From: Bacillus sp. OV322
Lineage (GTDB): Bacteria; Bacillota; Bacilli; Bacillales; DSM-1321
NCBI RefSeq assembly: GCF_900112495.1
Contig: NZ_FOMA01000001.1
Coordinates: forward strand, 434,001 to 498,000
DNA: 64,000 nt
Direction of reading: 5' to 3'
Shown: positions 34,574 to 41,942 of the stretch, piece by piece
How positions within the stretch are numbered: the first letter of the stretch is position 1
Layout of the letters: the number at the start of each line of letters is the position of its first letter
Notes under the pieces: model-generated
What the model was told of the DNA's origin: nothing
The model's database searches: none
Seen by the model: the letters and a program-made list of their open reading frames with translations, nothing else
Program-made: the position numbers and the translations under genes

Positions 34574-34606
34574 AAAAAGGTCCGGCAGGTAAGCCGGACC
34601 TTTTTG
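34574..34606. terminator. Terminator between cphA and yidC
   Basis: AAAAAGGTCCGGC / GCCGGACCTTTTT, 13-bp stem, 6-base loop; symmetrical, so it can serve both convergent genes. Confidence 0.88.
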
Positions 34607-34617
34607 TGAGTTTTTTA

Positions 34618-35400
34618 TTAGTTTTTGTCTATAGAAGTTTGTCTGCCAGGCTGCGGCAATTCATCCTTCTTGTAGATGCGCTTCAAGACCATGGTCTGGA
34701 TAATCAGGAATAGTCCTCCTACTGACCAGTATAACGGCAATGCCGCTGGTGCAGTAAATGAAACAAACAATATCATTACTGGCGAAAGAAGGCCCATGAA
34801 TTTCATGGTATTTTGCTGTTCAACTGGCATCTGCTGCAGGGAAACACGGAATTGCAGGTAGTAGATGATGCCGGCAATGATTGCCATGATATGGCTGGCC
34901 TGCCCAAGATTGTACCAAAGGAAGTTATGTGTCGCTATCTCATGTGACCCTTTAATTGCATAATAGAAGCCCATAAGTATCGGCATTTGAATTAAAATCG
35001 GCAAACAGCCCATGTTCAGCGGATTGACGCCATGTTTTTGATAAAGCCCCATCATTTCCTGCTGAAGCTCCTTTTGTTTCGCGGGATCTTTTGTTTCTTT
35101 GATTTTCTTTTGGATGGCATCCATTTCAGGCTTTAAAAGGGCCATTTTCCCCTTCATCTGATTTTGCGTTTTATATTGTTTCATTGTCAGCGGCATTAAT
35201 ACCAGCCTGATGATAAAGGTCATCATGATAATGCTGATTCCGAAATTTCCATGAAAAAGACTGGCGTTGAATTCAAGCATTTTAGTCATCGGATTAACAA
35301 GCAGATTATGAAAAACTCCGGTGCCCCCAGAAGTTGCCTGGCACCCTGATAAAGCAAATAATAAAGTTAATGCAGTTAAAGCAAGTACTATTTTTTTCAA
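34618..35400 (-). CDS. yidC: YidC/Oxa1-family membrane protein insertase (lipoprotein type)
   Basis: A 260-residue insertase that places proteins into the membrane. The signal peptide ends ALSGC with a lipidated Cys at residue 20. Five transmembrane segments follow. The conserved groove arginine is in the first (MMTFIIRLVLMPLTMKQ), and PILIQMPILMGFYYAI and ALPLYWSVGGLFLIIQ are family marks. Spore formers usually have two such proteins (SpoIIIJ and YqjG); which one this is cannot be decided here. Its upstream neighbour on the same strand is a small membrane protein. Confidence 0.9.
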   Translation of the reverse strand: MKKIVLALTALTLLFALSGCQATSGGTGVFHNLLVNPMTKMLEFNASLFHGNFGISIIMMTFIIRLVLMPLTMKQYKTQNQMKGKMALLKPEMDAIQKKIKETKDPAKQKELQQEMMGLYQKHGVNPLNMGCLPILIQMPILMGFYYAIKGSHEIATHNFLWYNLGQASHIMAIIAGIIYYLQFRVSLQQMPVEQQNTMKFMGLLSPVMILFVSFTAPAALPLYWSVGGLFLIIQTMVLKRIYKKDELPQPGRQTSIDKN

Positions 35401-35428
35401 TTTCTTTCCTCCTCAAATTGTTTTACAT

Positions 35429-35719
35429 TCATTTCAAGAGAGAAGGAAAGCTTGGTCCATCTGAATCATCAGGAGATTCTTTTCGTCTGACATAAGTGAA
35501 AAAGCGCTGCAGGCCCAGCCTGTTAAACTGGAAAGAAACAAGATTTGCCTGCTTCCACTGCTGTGTGCGAAGAAGATAATCGTACTTTTTAAAAGAAACC
35601 GAATCCTTTTTATTGATGATATATACAGCCGCAAAAGGTAGCAGGAAGGTTAGCATATAGCCTGCCCACATTGCGCTGCGAAGGGTATTATAGTCTATTT
35701 CAAGCATTAATTCCCACAT
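35429..35719 (-). CDS. Small membrane protein upstream of yidC
   Basis: A 96-residue protein with one clear transmembrane segment (MWAGYMLTFLLPFAAVYII) followed by a basic cytoplasmic tail (KKYDYLLRTQQWKQANLVSF). No family recognised. GAGGG lies 8 bases before ATG 35719; an ATG at 35707 is also possible. The 28-base gap to yidC suggests one operon, so it might assist or depend on the insertase, which is inference. Confidence 0.68.
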   Translation of the reverse strand: MWELMLEIDYNTLRSAMWAGYMLTFLLPFAAVYIINKKDSVSFKKYDYLLRTQQWKQANLVSFQFNRLGLQRFFTYVRRKESPDDSDGPSFPSLLK

Positions 35720-36034
35720 AGGAAACCCTCATTTATTGTATAATGTCGTATCAGTATGCTGTTAGGCTGTTTGTTTGATTGTGTACGTTCAGCCCGATTC
35801 ATTTTTTCATGAATCATATTTACCACTATAACAGTTTTTGTCCCGAAAACAAAAAAAATTAATGGAATTGTGCAGCCTGTCCTAATAGTAGTATATGATT
35901 TCCAGAGATACTGTAAAACATGTTATCAGGGGTGTGAATTTCATATTGGCTTTATTTATCCAAATGGGTGTTTGGGCATGCATCTAAATAAATCAATCTT
36001 CATAGTTATATTTAGAGCTAATATTAGGAGTGTG

Positions 36035-36499
36035 ATGCCCATGAACGAATATAACCCGCAGCACCCATGGTACTATGGCCAGTATTTTAAAAAAGAACCT
36101 TACAGTACCTTTCAAGAAAGATTCCCGCCATCTGGATTTCCGCAATTTCCGCCGCCAGGTTCTTTCTTTCCCCCAGGCGACTCCCAGAATCCTTTGGGGC
36201 CGCAGCATCCTCCGCAAACGGGAGGAGGTCAGGGAGGAAGCCAGCCTCCAGGGCCGCCGCCAGTCCATATTCCATATGAAGCCCAGGGCCCCCAATTGAA
36301 TGCAGTAGATCCCGGTTCGCTTCGCGGCTGTTTATACAGATATACGTATATATGGCTTCGAGGCGGGCGCTCCTTCTGGTACTACCCGACATACATTGGA
36401 CGCAGTTCTGTAGCGGGTTACCGGTGGAAACCTAATTCAAGGCAATGGACCTATTATGGAATAGATGCGAATGAAATACGTTCCTTTGAATGTACCTGA
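36035..36499 (+). CDS. Proline-rich protein with aromatic C-terminal domain
   Basis: About 154 residues. The N-terminal half is Pro/Phe/Gly/Gln-rich (FPPSGFPQFPPPGSFFPPGD, then QHPPQTGGGQGG) and likely extended. The last 60 residues form a compact aromatic block with GCLYRYTYIWLRGGRSFWYYP, YRWKPNSRQWTYYGID and a terminal cysteine. Similar Bacillaceae proteins are often found among spore surface components; the role here is not established. AGGAG precedes both ATG 36035 and ATG 36041; the frame continues upstream to 35870 without a good site. Confidence 0.7.
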   Translation: MPMNEYNPQHPWYYGQYFKKEPYSTFQERFPPSGFPQFPPPGSFFPPGDSQNPLGPQHPPQTGGGQGGSQPPGPPPVHIPYEAQGPQLNAVDPGSLRGCLYRYTYIWLRGGRSFWYYPTYIGRSSVAGYRWKPNSRQWTYYGIDANEIRSFECT

Positions 36500-36565
36500 C
36501 GGGGCTATTTAAAAAGAGAGATTTTTAATTTACTGATTTAACAACAGAATGGAAATCACCAAAAG

Positions 36566-36600
36566 AAAACAGCTGCAGATTTTATCTGGCAGCTGTTTTT
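36566..36600. terminator. Terminator between convergent genes
   Basis: AAAACAGCTGC-AGA / TCT-G-GCAGCTGTTTTT stem with A- and T-runs on the two sides. Confidence 0.78.
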
Positions 36601-36628
36601 ATATGCATGGAAGATTACTGCAGATTTT

Positions 36629-37438
36629 TTAAAAGTAATCAGGGAAATCTGTTGTTATGCCGTTAACACCAAGACGGCTGAATTTCTTGATATACCTTTT
36701 GCTATTGACTGTCCAGGTAAATACAAACATATTATGACTTCTTATGCGCTTAATAAGCTTTTTATTGATCATTAGCCATTTAGGATTCACAAAGCTCGCA
36801 AATTCGGATATTTCAGCTAAGGTTTTTTCTGGAATTCCCCGCGGCGTATATTTAAAAAGAACGCCCACCTGTATGTCCGGCAATAGCTGATGTACTTTTT
36901 TCATTGAATCAATACTAAAAGAATGAATCATGATTTTTTGGCTGCTTTGTACATTGCGCATAATAAGTTCTTCTGCAAGCTTGTTTTCGATGCCTTCATG
37001 CATGCCGGGGTGCTTTATTTCAATGAGCAATCCGGCATGGTGCAGGTATTTGTCTAAAACCTCGGCAAGAGTTGGTATTCTTTCATGTTTAAAAGCAGGG
37101 TCAAACCAGCTTCCTGCATCAAAACCTTTTAATTCCTGTGCAGAATAATCGCTGACTTTTCCTTCCTGTTCAGTTGTCCGTTTGAGTGTGTAGTCGTGGC
37201 AGACGATTAATGTTCCATCTTTACTGAGCTGAATATCAATCTCAATGAAATCAGCACCCATTTGTATGGCTCTGTCAAAAGCGGATATTGTATTTTCAGG
37301 GCAATAACCGGATGCTCCCCTGTGCCCTATTTTTAGAGGGCGGTTTTTGTTCTGAATGCGGCTGCCATTCCTGATCTTGCACAGCAGCCAAAAAAAGAGT
37401 GCAATACCGGCAGCTCCAGTAATAATCCAGACCATCAT
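36629..37438 (-). CDS. Glycerophosphodiester phosphodiesterase, membrane-anchored
   Basis: A 269-residue GDPD enzyme that releases glycerol 3-phosphate from glycerophosphodiesters. An N-terminal transmembrane segment (residues 2-22) precedes the TIM-barrel. Catalytic motifs are IGHRGASGYCPENT (HR and E), FIEIDIQLSKDGTLIVCHD (ExD, H) and LLIEIKHPG. The C-terminal FTWTVN and GVNGITTDFPD complete the barrel. It could act on lipoteichoic acid or lipid headgroups outside the cell. GAGGGATT precedes two adjacent ATGs. Confidence 0.9.
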   Translation of the reverse strand: MMVWIITGAAGIALFFWLLCKIRNGSRIQNKNRPLKIGHRGASGYCPENTISAFDRAIQMGADFIEIDIQLSKDGTLIVCHDYTLKRTTEQEGKVSDYSAQELKGFDAGSWFDPAFKHERIPTLAEVLDKYLHHAGLLIEIKHPGMHEGIENKLAEELIMRNVQSSQKIMIHSFSIDSMKKVHQLLPDIQVGVLFKYTPRGIPEKTLAEISEFASFVNPKWLMINKKLIKRIRSHNMFVFTWTVNSKRYIKKFSRLGVNGITTDFPDYF

Positions 37439-37704
37439 AATCCCTCATTTGTATATGGATGAAAAGCACTTAACTGTATTCGTCTGCTGGAATAAACCAG
37501 CCATAAAACTTAAGCAAAAGAAGGGACAGCCGCCCGCCCAAAATTAGCGGAATATCAATAAAGAGTGAAGTAACCCGCTGGTGGAAGTGTCACTTTATCA
37601 TAGTAGATATAATTTGAAGAATCAAAAATTAATTTCATCATTATTTATACTACATGCTGCTTTTCCTCCATTCAAGTATATATAGAGTTTGAAAGGAGGT
37701 GAGG

Positions 37705-37926
37705 ATGATGGCAAATGGAGTCCTTTACTCGAGCACACTTAAATTAAGCTTTGACACAGGCATGAATGAAAAGGGAGAAGCTGTGCTGAAAAGAAAGTCG
37801 TATGCAAATATCAAAACCCAGTCTGCAGCTGATGAGCTGTTTTCAGCTGCTAAATTGATAGCCAGCCTGCAAGTATATCCGCTTCAGGAGGTTGTCCGTG
37901 AAGATGCAGCAAGTCTGCATGAATAA
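37705..37926 (+). CDS. DUF1659-family small protein
   Basis: About 73 residues with the family pattern STLKLSFDTGMNEKG, KRKSYANIKTQSAADELFSAA and ASLQVYPLQEV. Function unknown. AAGGAGGT ends about 6 bases before ATG 37705 (ATG 37708 is also possible). It begins the conserved small-gene trio DUF1659, DUF2922 and YvrJ. Confidence 0.83.
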   Translation: MMANGVLYSSTLKLSFDTGMNEKGEAVLKRKSYANIKTQSAADELFSAAKLIASLQVYPLQEVVREDAASLHE

Positions 37927-37946
37927 AATAATAGGAGGGATATTAA

Positions 37947-38165
37947 ATGGCTAAAACTCTCGAATTGCTGTTTACCACTCTGCAGGGCAAAACGGTCGTG
38001 CTTTCCATCGATGACCCGAAAGAGCCTGTAGATATGGCTAAGGTCAAACAGGCAATGGATCAAATTATTACATTAAATGTTTTTACTTCACGAACAGGAG
38101 ATTACATCAGCAAAAAAGGAGCCCGTGTAGTAGAGCGAAACGTTGATGATTATGAAATGAATTAA
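37947..38165 (+). CDS. DUF2922-family small protein
   Basis: A 72-residue protein (MAKTLELLFTTLQGKTVVLS, DDPKEPVDMAKVKQAMDQII, VVERNVDDYEMN). The family is short, beta-rich and uncharacterised, and nearly always lies beside a DUF1659 gene as here. AGGAGGG precedes the ATG; 20 bases separate it from the upstream gene. Confidence 0.83.
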   Translation: MAKTLELLFTTLQGKTVVLSIDDPKEPVDMAKVKQAMDQIITLNVFTSRTGDYISKKGARVVERNVDDYEMN

Positions 38166-38243
38166 GAATCTAGCTGCTTCCATAAATCGCAGCCGAAGCA
38201 GGTGTTTTTGAAATTTTTTGCAGGGAAGTGTGGTGCTGAAAAA

Positions 38244-38402
38244 ATGGATCAGCTTCTTCCATTTGTAAGCGATGTAGGATTTCCTATTATCGTAACCCTT
38301 TATTTGCTTCATAGAATTGAAGCAAAACTGGATATGGTGAATGAAACCCTTATTGCTCTGCCAGATCGATTGAAAGATGGAATCCATAAGAAAGCAGGCT
38401 GA
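38244..38402 (+). CDS. YvrJ-family small membrane protein
   Basis: A 52-residue protein with one N-terminal hydrophobic helix (VSDVGFPIIVTLYLLHRIEAKLD) and the YvrJ tail ETLIALPDRLKDGI. Function unknown. ATG 38244 is chosen because the sequence before it is not family-like; the ribosome site (GGTG) is modest. It closes the trio, followed by a terminator. Confidence 0.8.
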   Translation: MDQLLPFVSDVGFPIIVTLYLLHRIEAKLDMVNETLIALPDRLKDGIHKKAG

Positions 38403-38405
38403 CAG

Positions 38406-38444
38406 AAGAAAGGCATGATGAGCTGTGCTCATCATGCCTTTCTT
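38406..38444. terminator. Bidirectional terminator between the YvrJ gene and ohr
   Basis: Perfect 17-bp stem AGAAAGGCATGATGAG / CTCATCATGCCTTTCT with a 5-base loop. Confidence 0.88.
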
Positions 38445-38462
38445 CTATTACTGATATAAAAA

Positions 38463-38879
38463 TTACACAAGAATTAATGTTACATCGATATTGTTTCGTG
38501 TCGCTTTTGAATAGGGACAAACCTCATGCGCTTTTTCCATGAAGGATTTAGCTTCTTCGCGCTCAAGATCGGGAAGTGAGACATCCAGTCTTACCGCAAG
38601 CTTAAAGCCGCCGTCTGCTTCATCTTTGCCAATAGTTACATTTGCTGTAACAGATGAGTCAGTTTTTTTTCGTGCTTTGCTGAGTACAAGGTTAAGGGCG
38701 CTTCCAAAGCAAGCAGAATATCCCGCAGCAAAAAGCTGTTCAGGATTAGTTGCATTTTCTCCGGATCCGCCCATTTCTTTAGGGGTTCTTACATCAAAGT
38801 CAAGAATGCCATCCTCTGATTTAACATGGCCATCTCTTCCTCCTTCAGTTGTTACAGCCGCTGTGTATAGTGGTTTCAT
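38463..38879 (-). CDS. Organic hydroperoxide resistance protein Ohr
   Basis: A 138-residue OsmC/Ohr peroxidase that reduces organic hydroperoxides through two cysteines: one in GYSACFGSALN near residue 56, one in HEVCPYSKATRNNIDV near 120. The N-terminal PLYTAAVTTEGGRDGHV and ATNPEQLFAAGYSACF are Ohr-typical. ATG 38879 is 9 bases after AAAGGAG; the ATG at 38888 lies inside that site. It could be OhrA or OhrB. I found no clear OhrR operator upstream. Confidence 0.9.
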   Translation of the reverse strand: MKPLYTAAVTTEGGRDGHVKSEDGILDFDVRTPKEMGGSGENATNPEQLFAAGYSACFGSALNLVLSKARKKTDSSVTANVTIGKDEADGGFKLAVRLDVSLPDLEREEAKSFMEKAHEVCPYSKATRNNIDVTLILV

Positions 38880-39024
38880 ACTGAACATCTCCTTTTTGTA
38901 GGTTTACGTATAATTCAATAATTCCCCGCACAGAATTTCTTAAACGGAATTATGTTCAGATGCTATATTTTTTTGTGAAAAGAGCGGGATAAAGGAGCTT
39001 TTTCATTAAATTAGGCTCTGTTAA

Positions 39025-39075
39025 TGTATGTTGTTGATTTTCTTCTTAAACTAACAGGGCTTTTTAGTGAAATAA
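39025..39075 (+). repeat. Short repeat family C, copy 1
   Basis: GGCTCTGTTAATGTATGTTG followed by TTGATTTTCTTCTTAAACTAAC and AGGGCTTTTTAGTGAAATAA. Related copies lie at 39473 and, inverted, at 40342. The gap 38880-39246 shows no gene. TGAAAACGTTTATA at 39203 resembles a catabolite-response element with one mismatch. Confidence 0.6.
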
Positions 39076-39246
39076 ACAGTAACCCGAAAATTTTAATCGT
39101 AATGGTATCCACATATGTTAAAATTCAATAAAGTACCGTTATTTGTTTAACGTGGCAAGTAAACAATAATTATGGATAAAGTCGCTTAAAAGTAATAAAT
39201 ACTGAAAACGTTTATAAAGGACTAATATTATGATAAAAATTCGATT

Positions 39247-39441
39247 ATGGCTTTGACTTTTCCAGAGCTTTTTTCAAAACTAGCAGTATCACCTATGTAT
39301 ATTATCGTTTTAGTATTGTGTATTGGATACTTATTTTTCACCTGGAAAGACAAGGGGATCTTCGTTTTTATTCCTAGGATTTATTCAGTTATTATAATTG
39401 CTATATATCTTATTTCACTTTATTTTCGTTTCTTTTACTAA
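39247..39441 (+). CDS. Small membrane protein preceded by an overlapping mini-ORF
   Basis: A 64-residue protein with two hydrophobic helices (SPMYIIVLVLCIGYLFF and IYSVIIIAIYLISLYF). No family recognised. AAAGGA is placed not for this start but for ATG 39230, which opens a 9-codon frame (MIKIRLWL, stop 39254-39256) that overlaps the ATG at 39247. Translation of the membrane protein may depend on reading the mini-ORF, or the gene may be frameshifted. Its low GC differs from neighbouring genes. Confidence 0.5.
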   Translation: MALTFPELFSKLAVSPMYIIVLVLCIGYLFFTWKDKGIFVFIPRIYSVIIIAIYLISLYFRFFY

Positions 39442-39472
39442 GAGGTACTTTATTAAATTGTGAAAAATTTCA

Positions 39473-39504
39473 CTTCAACAAACGGGTACTATAGTTGGAG
39501 AAAT
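39473..39504 (+). repeat. Short repeat family C, copy 2
   Basis: CTTCAACAAACGGGTACTAT followed by AGTTGGAGAAA, an imperfect hairpin of the family C type. Confidence 0.5.
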
Positions 39505-39630
39505 CACACTTTTTACATACTTTTCTTTTGGTATGGCTTGAGTCAGCGTGCTGATTATAAAAATTGTTTCTGTATTTCTTGCCAATTGATAGGCCATAAT
39601 CTCGTTATTGTACAAATCTCAACAACACAT

Positions 39631-39664
39631 AAAACAGTCTGAGAAAATTACTCCTCAGACTGCT
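39631..39664 (-). terminator. Terminator after the 48-residue protein gene
   Basis: AGTCTGAG / CTCAGACT stem; on the minus strand it is followed by GTTTTATG, just downstream of the stop at 39682. Confidence 0.7.
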
Positions 39665-39681
39665 TTACATCATGTCTCTAC

Positions 39682-39828
39682 TCATACTGCCACAGATTCT
39701 ACAATAGTAATATCAGCTTTAGATACTATTATTACTCCTCCTGCCTCTAGCTCAATCTCATATATCCAACCATAGTCTCCTACAATCTTACCTTTAATCT
39801 CTTCTGTATTTTTGAATAGAATTTTCAT
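39682..39828 (-). CDS. Hypothetical protein, 48 residues
   Basis: A small protein that reads as alternating beta strands (MKILFKNTEEIKGKIVGDYG, WIYEIELEAGGVIIVSKADI). AAGGAG is 10 bases before ATG 39828 and a terminator follows, so the unit looks like a genuine gene. Such short, beta-rich proteins are common on phages and mobile islands, but no family is recognised. Confidence 0.62.
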   Translation of the reverse strand: MKILFKNTEEIKGKIVGDYGWIYEIELEAGGVIIVSKADITIVESVAV

Positions 39829-39951
39829 CAATTGGATTCTCCTTTTTGAAAATAAGTTATTAAGAATGCACTAGCAAAATAGAAAAAGCCATCGAAGAAG
39901 ATCTACGGCTAAAGCATATTCCGAATCAAACCTTCCGAAGATTAGCTCCTC

Positions 39952-40040
39952 ACGTTTCTTGTTCAAGAAACGTGACAATGCTGTACCTATTCGATAACAG
40001 CCGAAATATACTTTAAAAGAGAGTTAAAGCATATTTCGGA
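39952..40040. repeat. Two strong palindromes in a gene-poor stretch
   Basis: CACGTTTCTTG-TT-CAAGAAACGTG (39952-39975) is a perfect 11-bp inverted repeat. CCGAAATAtaCTTTAA / TTAAAGcaTATTTCGG (40002-40040) is a second, with one internal mismatched pair of bases. Parts of the second (TAAAGCATATTCCGA) recur at 39910. The stretch 39829-40489 otherwise contains no convincing gene. Confidence 0.75.
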
Positions 40041-40341
40041 ACTTTTCCTTCCAAACGCAGTCTATGATATCTCTTTTCTTGTGCGTTTTACTAATAAAAG
40101 TTGCAGCCTCTACTCAATCGGTTAAGAGGAAATATTTTATTATTCTAATATTGTATATGGACTCTAATATAAAGACAAATGCTAAATTTTGGTTTTTAGT
40201 ATATTTCTTTTTCTTGCTTATCTCTTCTTCCCCAAGATCTGAAATGTGAGATGAATGTAATATTGTAATAGCTGTTGTACTAGAGAGGTGGTTACTTTAC
40301 TCCCTTTTTTAATTCTAATTACAAGATTGTGATGACGTGTA

Positions 40342-40455
40342 CTTAAACTAACGGGTGATTTTAGTTGAAGCAGATGCCTGCAAGAAGAACTCATAAATGG
40401 GTTCTTTACTTTTGATGAAATATCAGCATTAACGTTTAACAGAGCTTTAAATTAA
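40342..40455 (-). repeat. Short repeat family C, copy 3 (inverted, with an inserted middle)
   Basis: CTTAAACTAACGGGTGATTT continuing TAGTTGAAG forms a 10-bp hairpin (40342-40370). About 55 bases on, ATCAGCATTAACGTTTAACA continuing GAGC is the reverse complement of the GCTCTGTTAA...GTTGAT end seen in copy 1. Confidence 0.55.
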
Positions 40456-40489
40456 AAAAGCAGAAAAATAGGGGAGCGGCTTCCTGAAT

Positions 40490-40531
40490 AAAAAAATGAA
40501 GAGGATGCTGCTTGCAGGCTGCATCCTCTTC
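40490..40531 (-). terminator. Terminator of the cold-shock gene
   Basis: GAAGAGGATGC / GCATCCTCTTC stem; on the minus strand followed by ATTTTTTTATT. Confidence 0.85.
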
Positions 40532-40552
40532 ATTATGGTTTAATTCCCTAAA

Positions 40553-40753
40553 TTATAATTTCACGACGTTTTTAGCTTGAGGTCCGCGGTTGCCTTCTTC
40601 AATTTCGAATTCAACTTCTTGGCCTTCATCAAGGCTTTTAAAGCCTTCACCTTGGATAGCAGAAAAATGTACAAATACATCGTCTCCGCCTGGAACTTCA
40701 ATAAATCCAAAACCTTTTTCACTGTTAAACCATTTTACTTTACCTGTTACCAT
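40553..40753 (-). CDS. Cold-shock protein, CspA/CspB family
   Basis: A 66-residue OB-fold RNA chaperone. It has RNP1 (KGFGFIEV) and RNP2 (VFVHFSAI) and the usual [14 protein letters not shown] start and [10 protein letters not shown] end. It binds single-stranded RNA and prevents unfavourable folding in the cold. AGGAGG lies 7 bases before the ATG. A promoter about 160 bases upstream predicts the long, structured leader that is typical of cold-inducible csp genes. Confidence 0.95.
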   Translation of the reverse strand: MVTGKVKWFNSEKGFGFIEVPGGDDVFVHFSAIQGEGFKSLDEGQEVEFEIEEGNRGPQAKNVVKL

Positions 40754-40827
40754 TGAAAAATCCTCCTAAAAATAAACAAAAATTAATATGCAATTCCAGC
40801 TTCCCATTTGTGAATGTGAAGTGGAAA

Positions 40828-40884
40828 TTCACACATTATCAAACCCCCGCTGTGTAAGGATGCAGATGTTTGATAATGTATGAA
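40828..40884 (-). promoter_or_regulatory. 17-bp hairpin in the cold-shock gene leader
   Basis: On the transcript TTCATACATTATCAAAC pairs with GTTTGATAATGTGTGAA (one G-U pair), with a 23-base loop. It lies between the predicted transcription start (about 40913) and the ribosome site, so it may act in cold-dependent translation or stability. Confidence 0.6.
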
Positions 40885-40919
40885 TTTAAGGAATTTCTGG
40901 TAGAACATCAGTTAATAAA

Positions 40920-40948
40920 ATTATAATTCAATATTTGAAAAATAACAA
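40920..40948 (-). promoter_or_regulatory. SigA promoter of the cold-shock gene
   Basis: On the minus strand TTGTTA (40948-40943), a 17-base spacer and TATAAT (40925-40920). This places the start of transcription about 160 bases before the start codon. Confidence 0.7.
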
Positions 40949-41042
40949 CAAATGTGACGGTGAAAACTCATTCCATATCATCTCCTGCTTTTAATGGAAT
41001 ATACATCTGTAAATATCACCGCGATTTTTTTTTGCTGTTTTC

Positions 41043-41140
41043 CCTGCACTTTGCGCAGGAAGAGTGAAAGCGGCTTCCTGCGCAAAGTGCAGGTTATAAT
41101 AAGCAAGCCAAAAAGATATGATTGGCTTTGTCGTTTTTTT
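41043..41140 (+). other. Double-hairpin element, possible small RNA or attenuator
   Basis: CCTGCACTTTGCGCAGGAAG (41043-41062) and its exact reverse complement (41074-41093) form a 20-bp stem with an 11-base loop. It is followed at 41105-41128 by AAGCCAA / TTGGCTT and a T7 run (41134-41140), a terminator-like hairpin. No reading frame covers it. It could be an untranslated RNA ending at 41140, or a pair of hairpins separating the flanking genes. Confidence 0.5.
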
Positions 41141-41239
41141 ACCCGCATCGATTAAAATTAAACCCTATAATTTGAATTTTTTTCTGAAGTTTATTTTTTA
41201 CTTAATAGGAGAAACTCTTTGGAAAAGGAGGCTCTATAA

Positions 41240-41704
41240 ATGTTGAAACTTAATAAATGTATACCTTTTCCTGTACTATGTATGGTTTTGATGGCTGGCT
41301 GCGGGGCGGGAGGGAAAAATGATGCTTTGCAGCCTGTCCGGGAGCCGAGTGTGAAGGCAGCACAAAAAGACAGCTTGAATGATACAGACGTACATACAGC
41401 AAAAGAACTAAAATCCGGATCTATGGAGGTTTTGTCTCTAATTGAGGGCATGGTAAAAAAAATGAAGCTGTCAAGCGATGCGGAAATCAATAGTATGGGC
41501 GCTGAAACAGAAAGAAAATGGGACAAGATAGAGAAGCTGGTAGAGAAAAAGTATCCGCGGGATTACAAAAATATTGAACAAAGTCTGTATCCTCTGATTG
41601 CAGAGGCGAAAAAGAAAAAACCCGACAGACAGAAGCTTGTTGAGTTTTCCGAGGAAACTAGACAAAAACTGATTTTGTTTCAGTCACATTTAAATCTTCC
41701 TTAA
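41240..41704 (+). CDS. Putative lipoprotein, 154 residues
   Basis: A secreted lipoprotein with signal peptide and lipobox LMAGC (Cys 21). The mature part is helical and charged (SMEVLSLIEGMVKKMKLSSD, TERKWDKIEKLVEKKYPRDY, RQKLILFQSHLNL). No family recognised. AAAAGGAGG precedes the ATG. A small basic protein gene follows 86 bases later. Confidence 0.78.
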   Translation: MLKLNKCIPFPVLCMVLMAGCGAGGKNDALQPVREPSVKAAQKDSLNDTDVHTAKELKSGSMEVLSLIEGMVKKMKLSSDAEINSMGAETERKWDKIEKLVEKKYPRDYKNIEQSLYPLIAEAKKKKPDRQKLVEFSEETRQKLILFQSHLNLP

Positions 41705-41790
41705 ACATTCTCAATTCTTCTCTTCATATTATCATCATGTTTCTTTTTTAGTCTTACGGGTAAATGGAGAGTAAGAAAGGGTGATAAAGC

Positions 41791-41916
41791 ATGGCAAAAG
41801 GAATTTTTAAAAAAGTGATCATTGCAGCGGCACCGCTTATAATCAGCCAGGCAGGCAAGTATTTAAGGAACAGGAAAAGAGTAAAAAACATGCAGCAGGC
41901 AAATATGGTAAAATAA
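41791..41916 (+). CDS. Small basic protein, 41 residues
   Basis: Starts MAKGIFKKVIIAAAPLIISQ and continues with a basic tail (KYLRNRKRVKNMQQ). One short amphipathic or membrane helix is likely. AAAGGGTGAT precedes ATG 41791 at about 7 bases and a small terminator follows. No family recognised. Confidence 0.6.
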   Translation: MAKGIFKKVIIAAAPLIISQAGKYLRNRKRVKNMQQANMVK

Positions 41917-41942
41917 AAGGCGCTTACTGAGCGTCTTTTTAT
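41916..41942 (+). terminator. Terminator after the small basic protein gene
   Basis: GGCGCT / AGCGTC stem (one G-T pair) with TTTTTATTTT. Confidence 0.65.

Noticed and set aside
36075-36299. Alternative frames across the proline-rich gene
   Set aside because: They are shadows of the repetitive Pro/Gly codons; only the frame with the AGGAG site and a structured C-terminal block is credible.
40064-40249. 61-codon hydrophobic frame in the islet
   Set aside because: No ribosome site, and its hydrophobicity follows from the AT-rich sequence.
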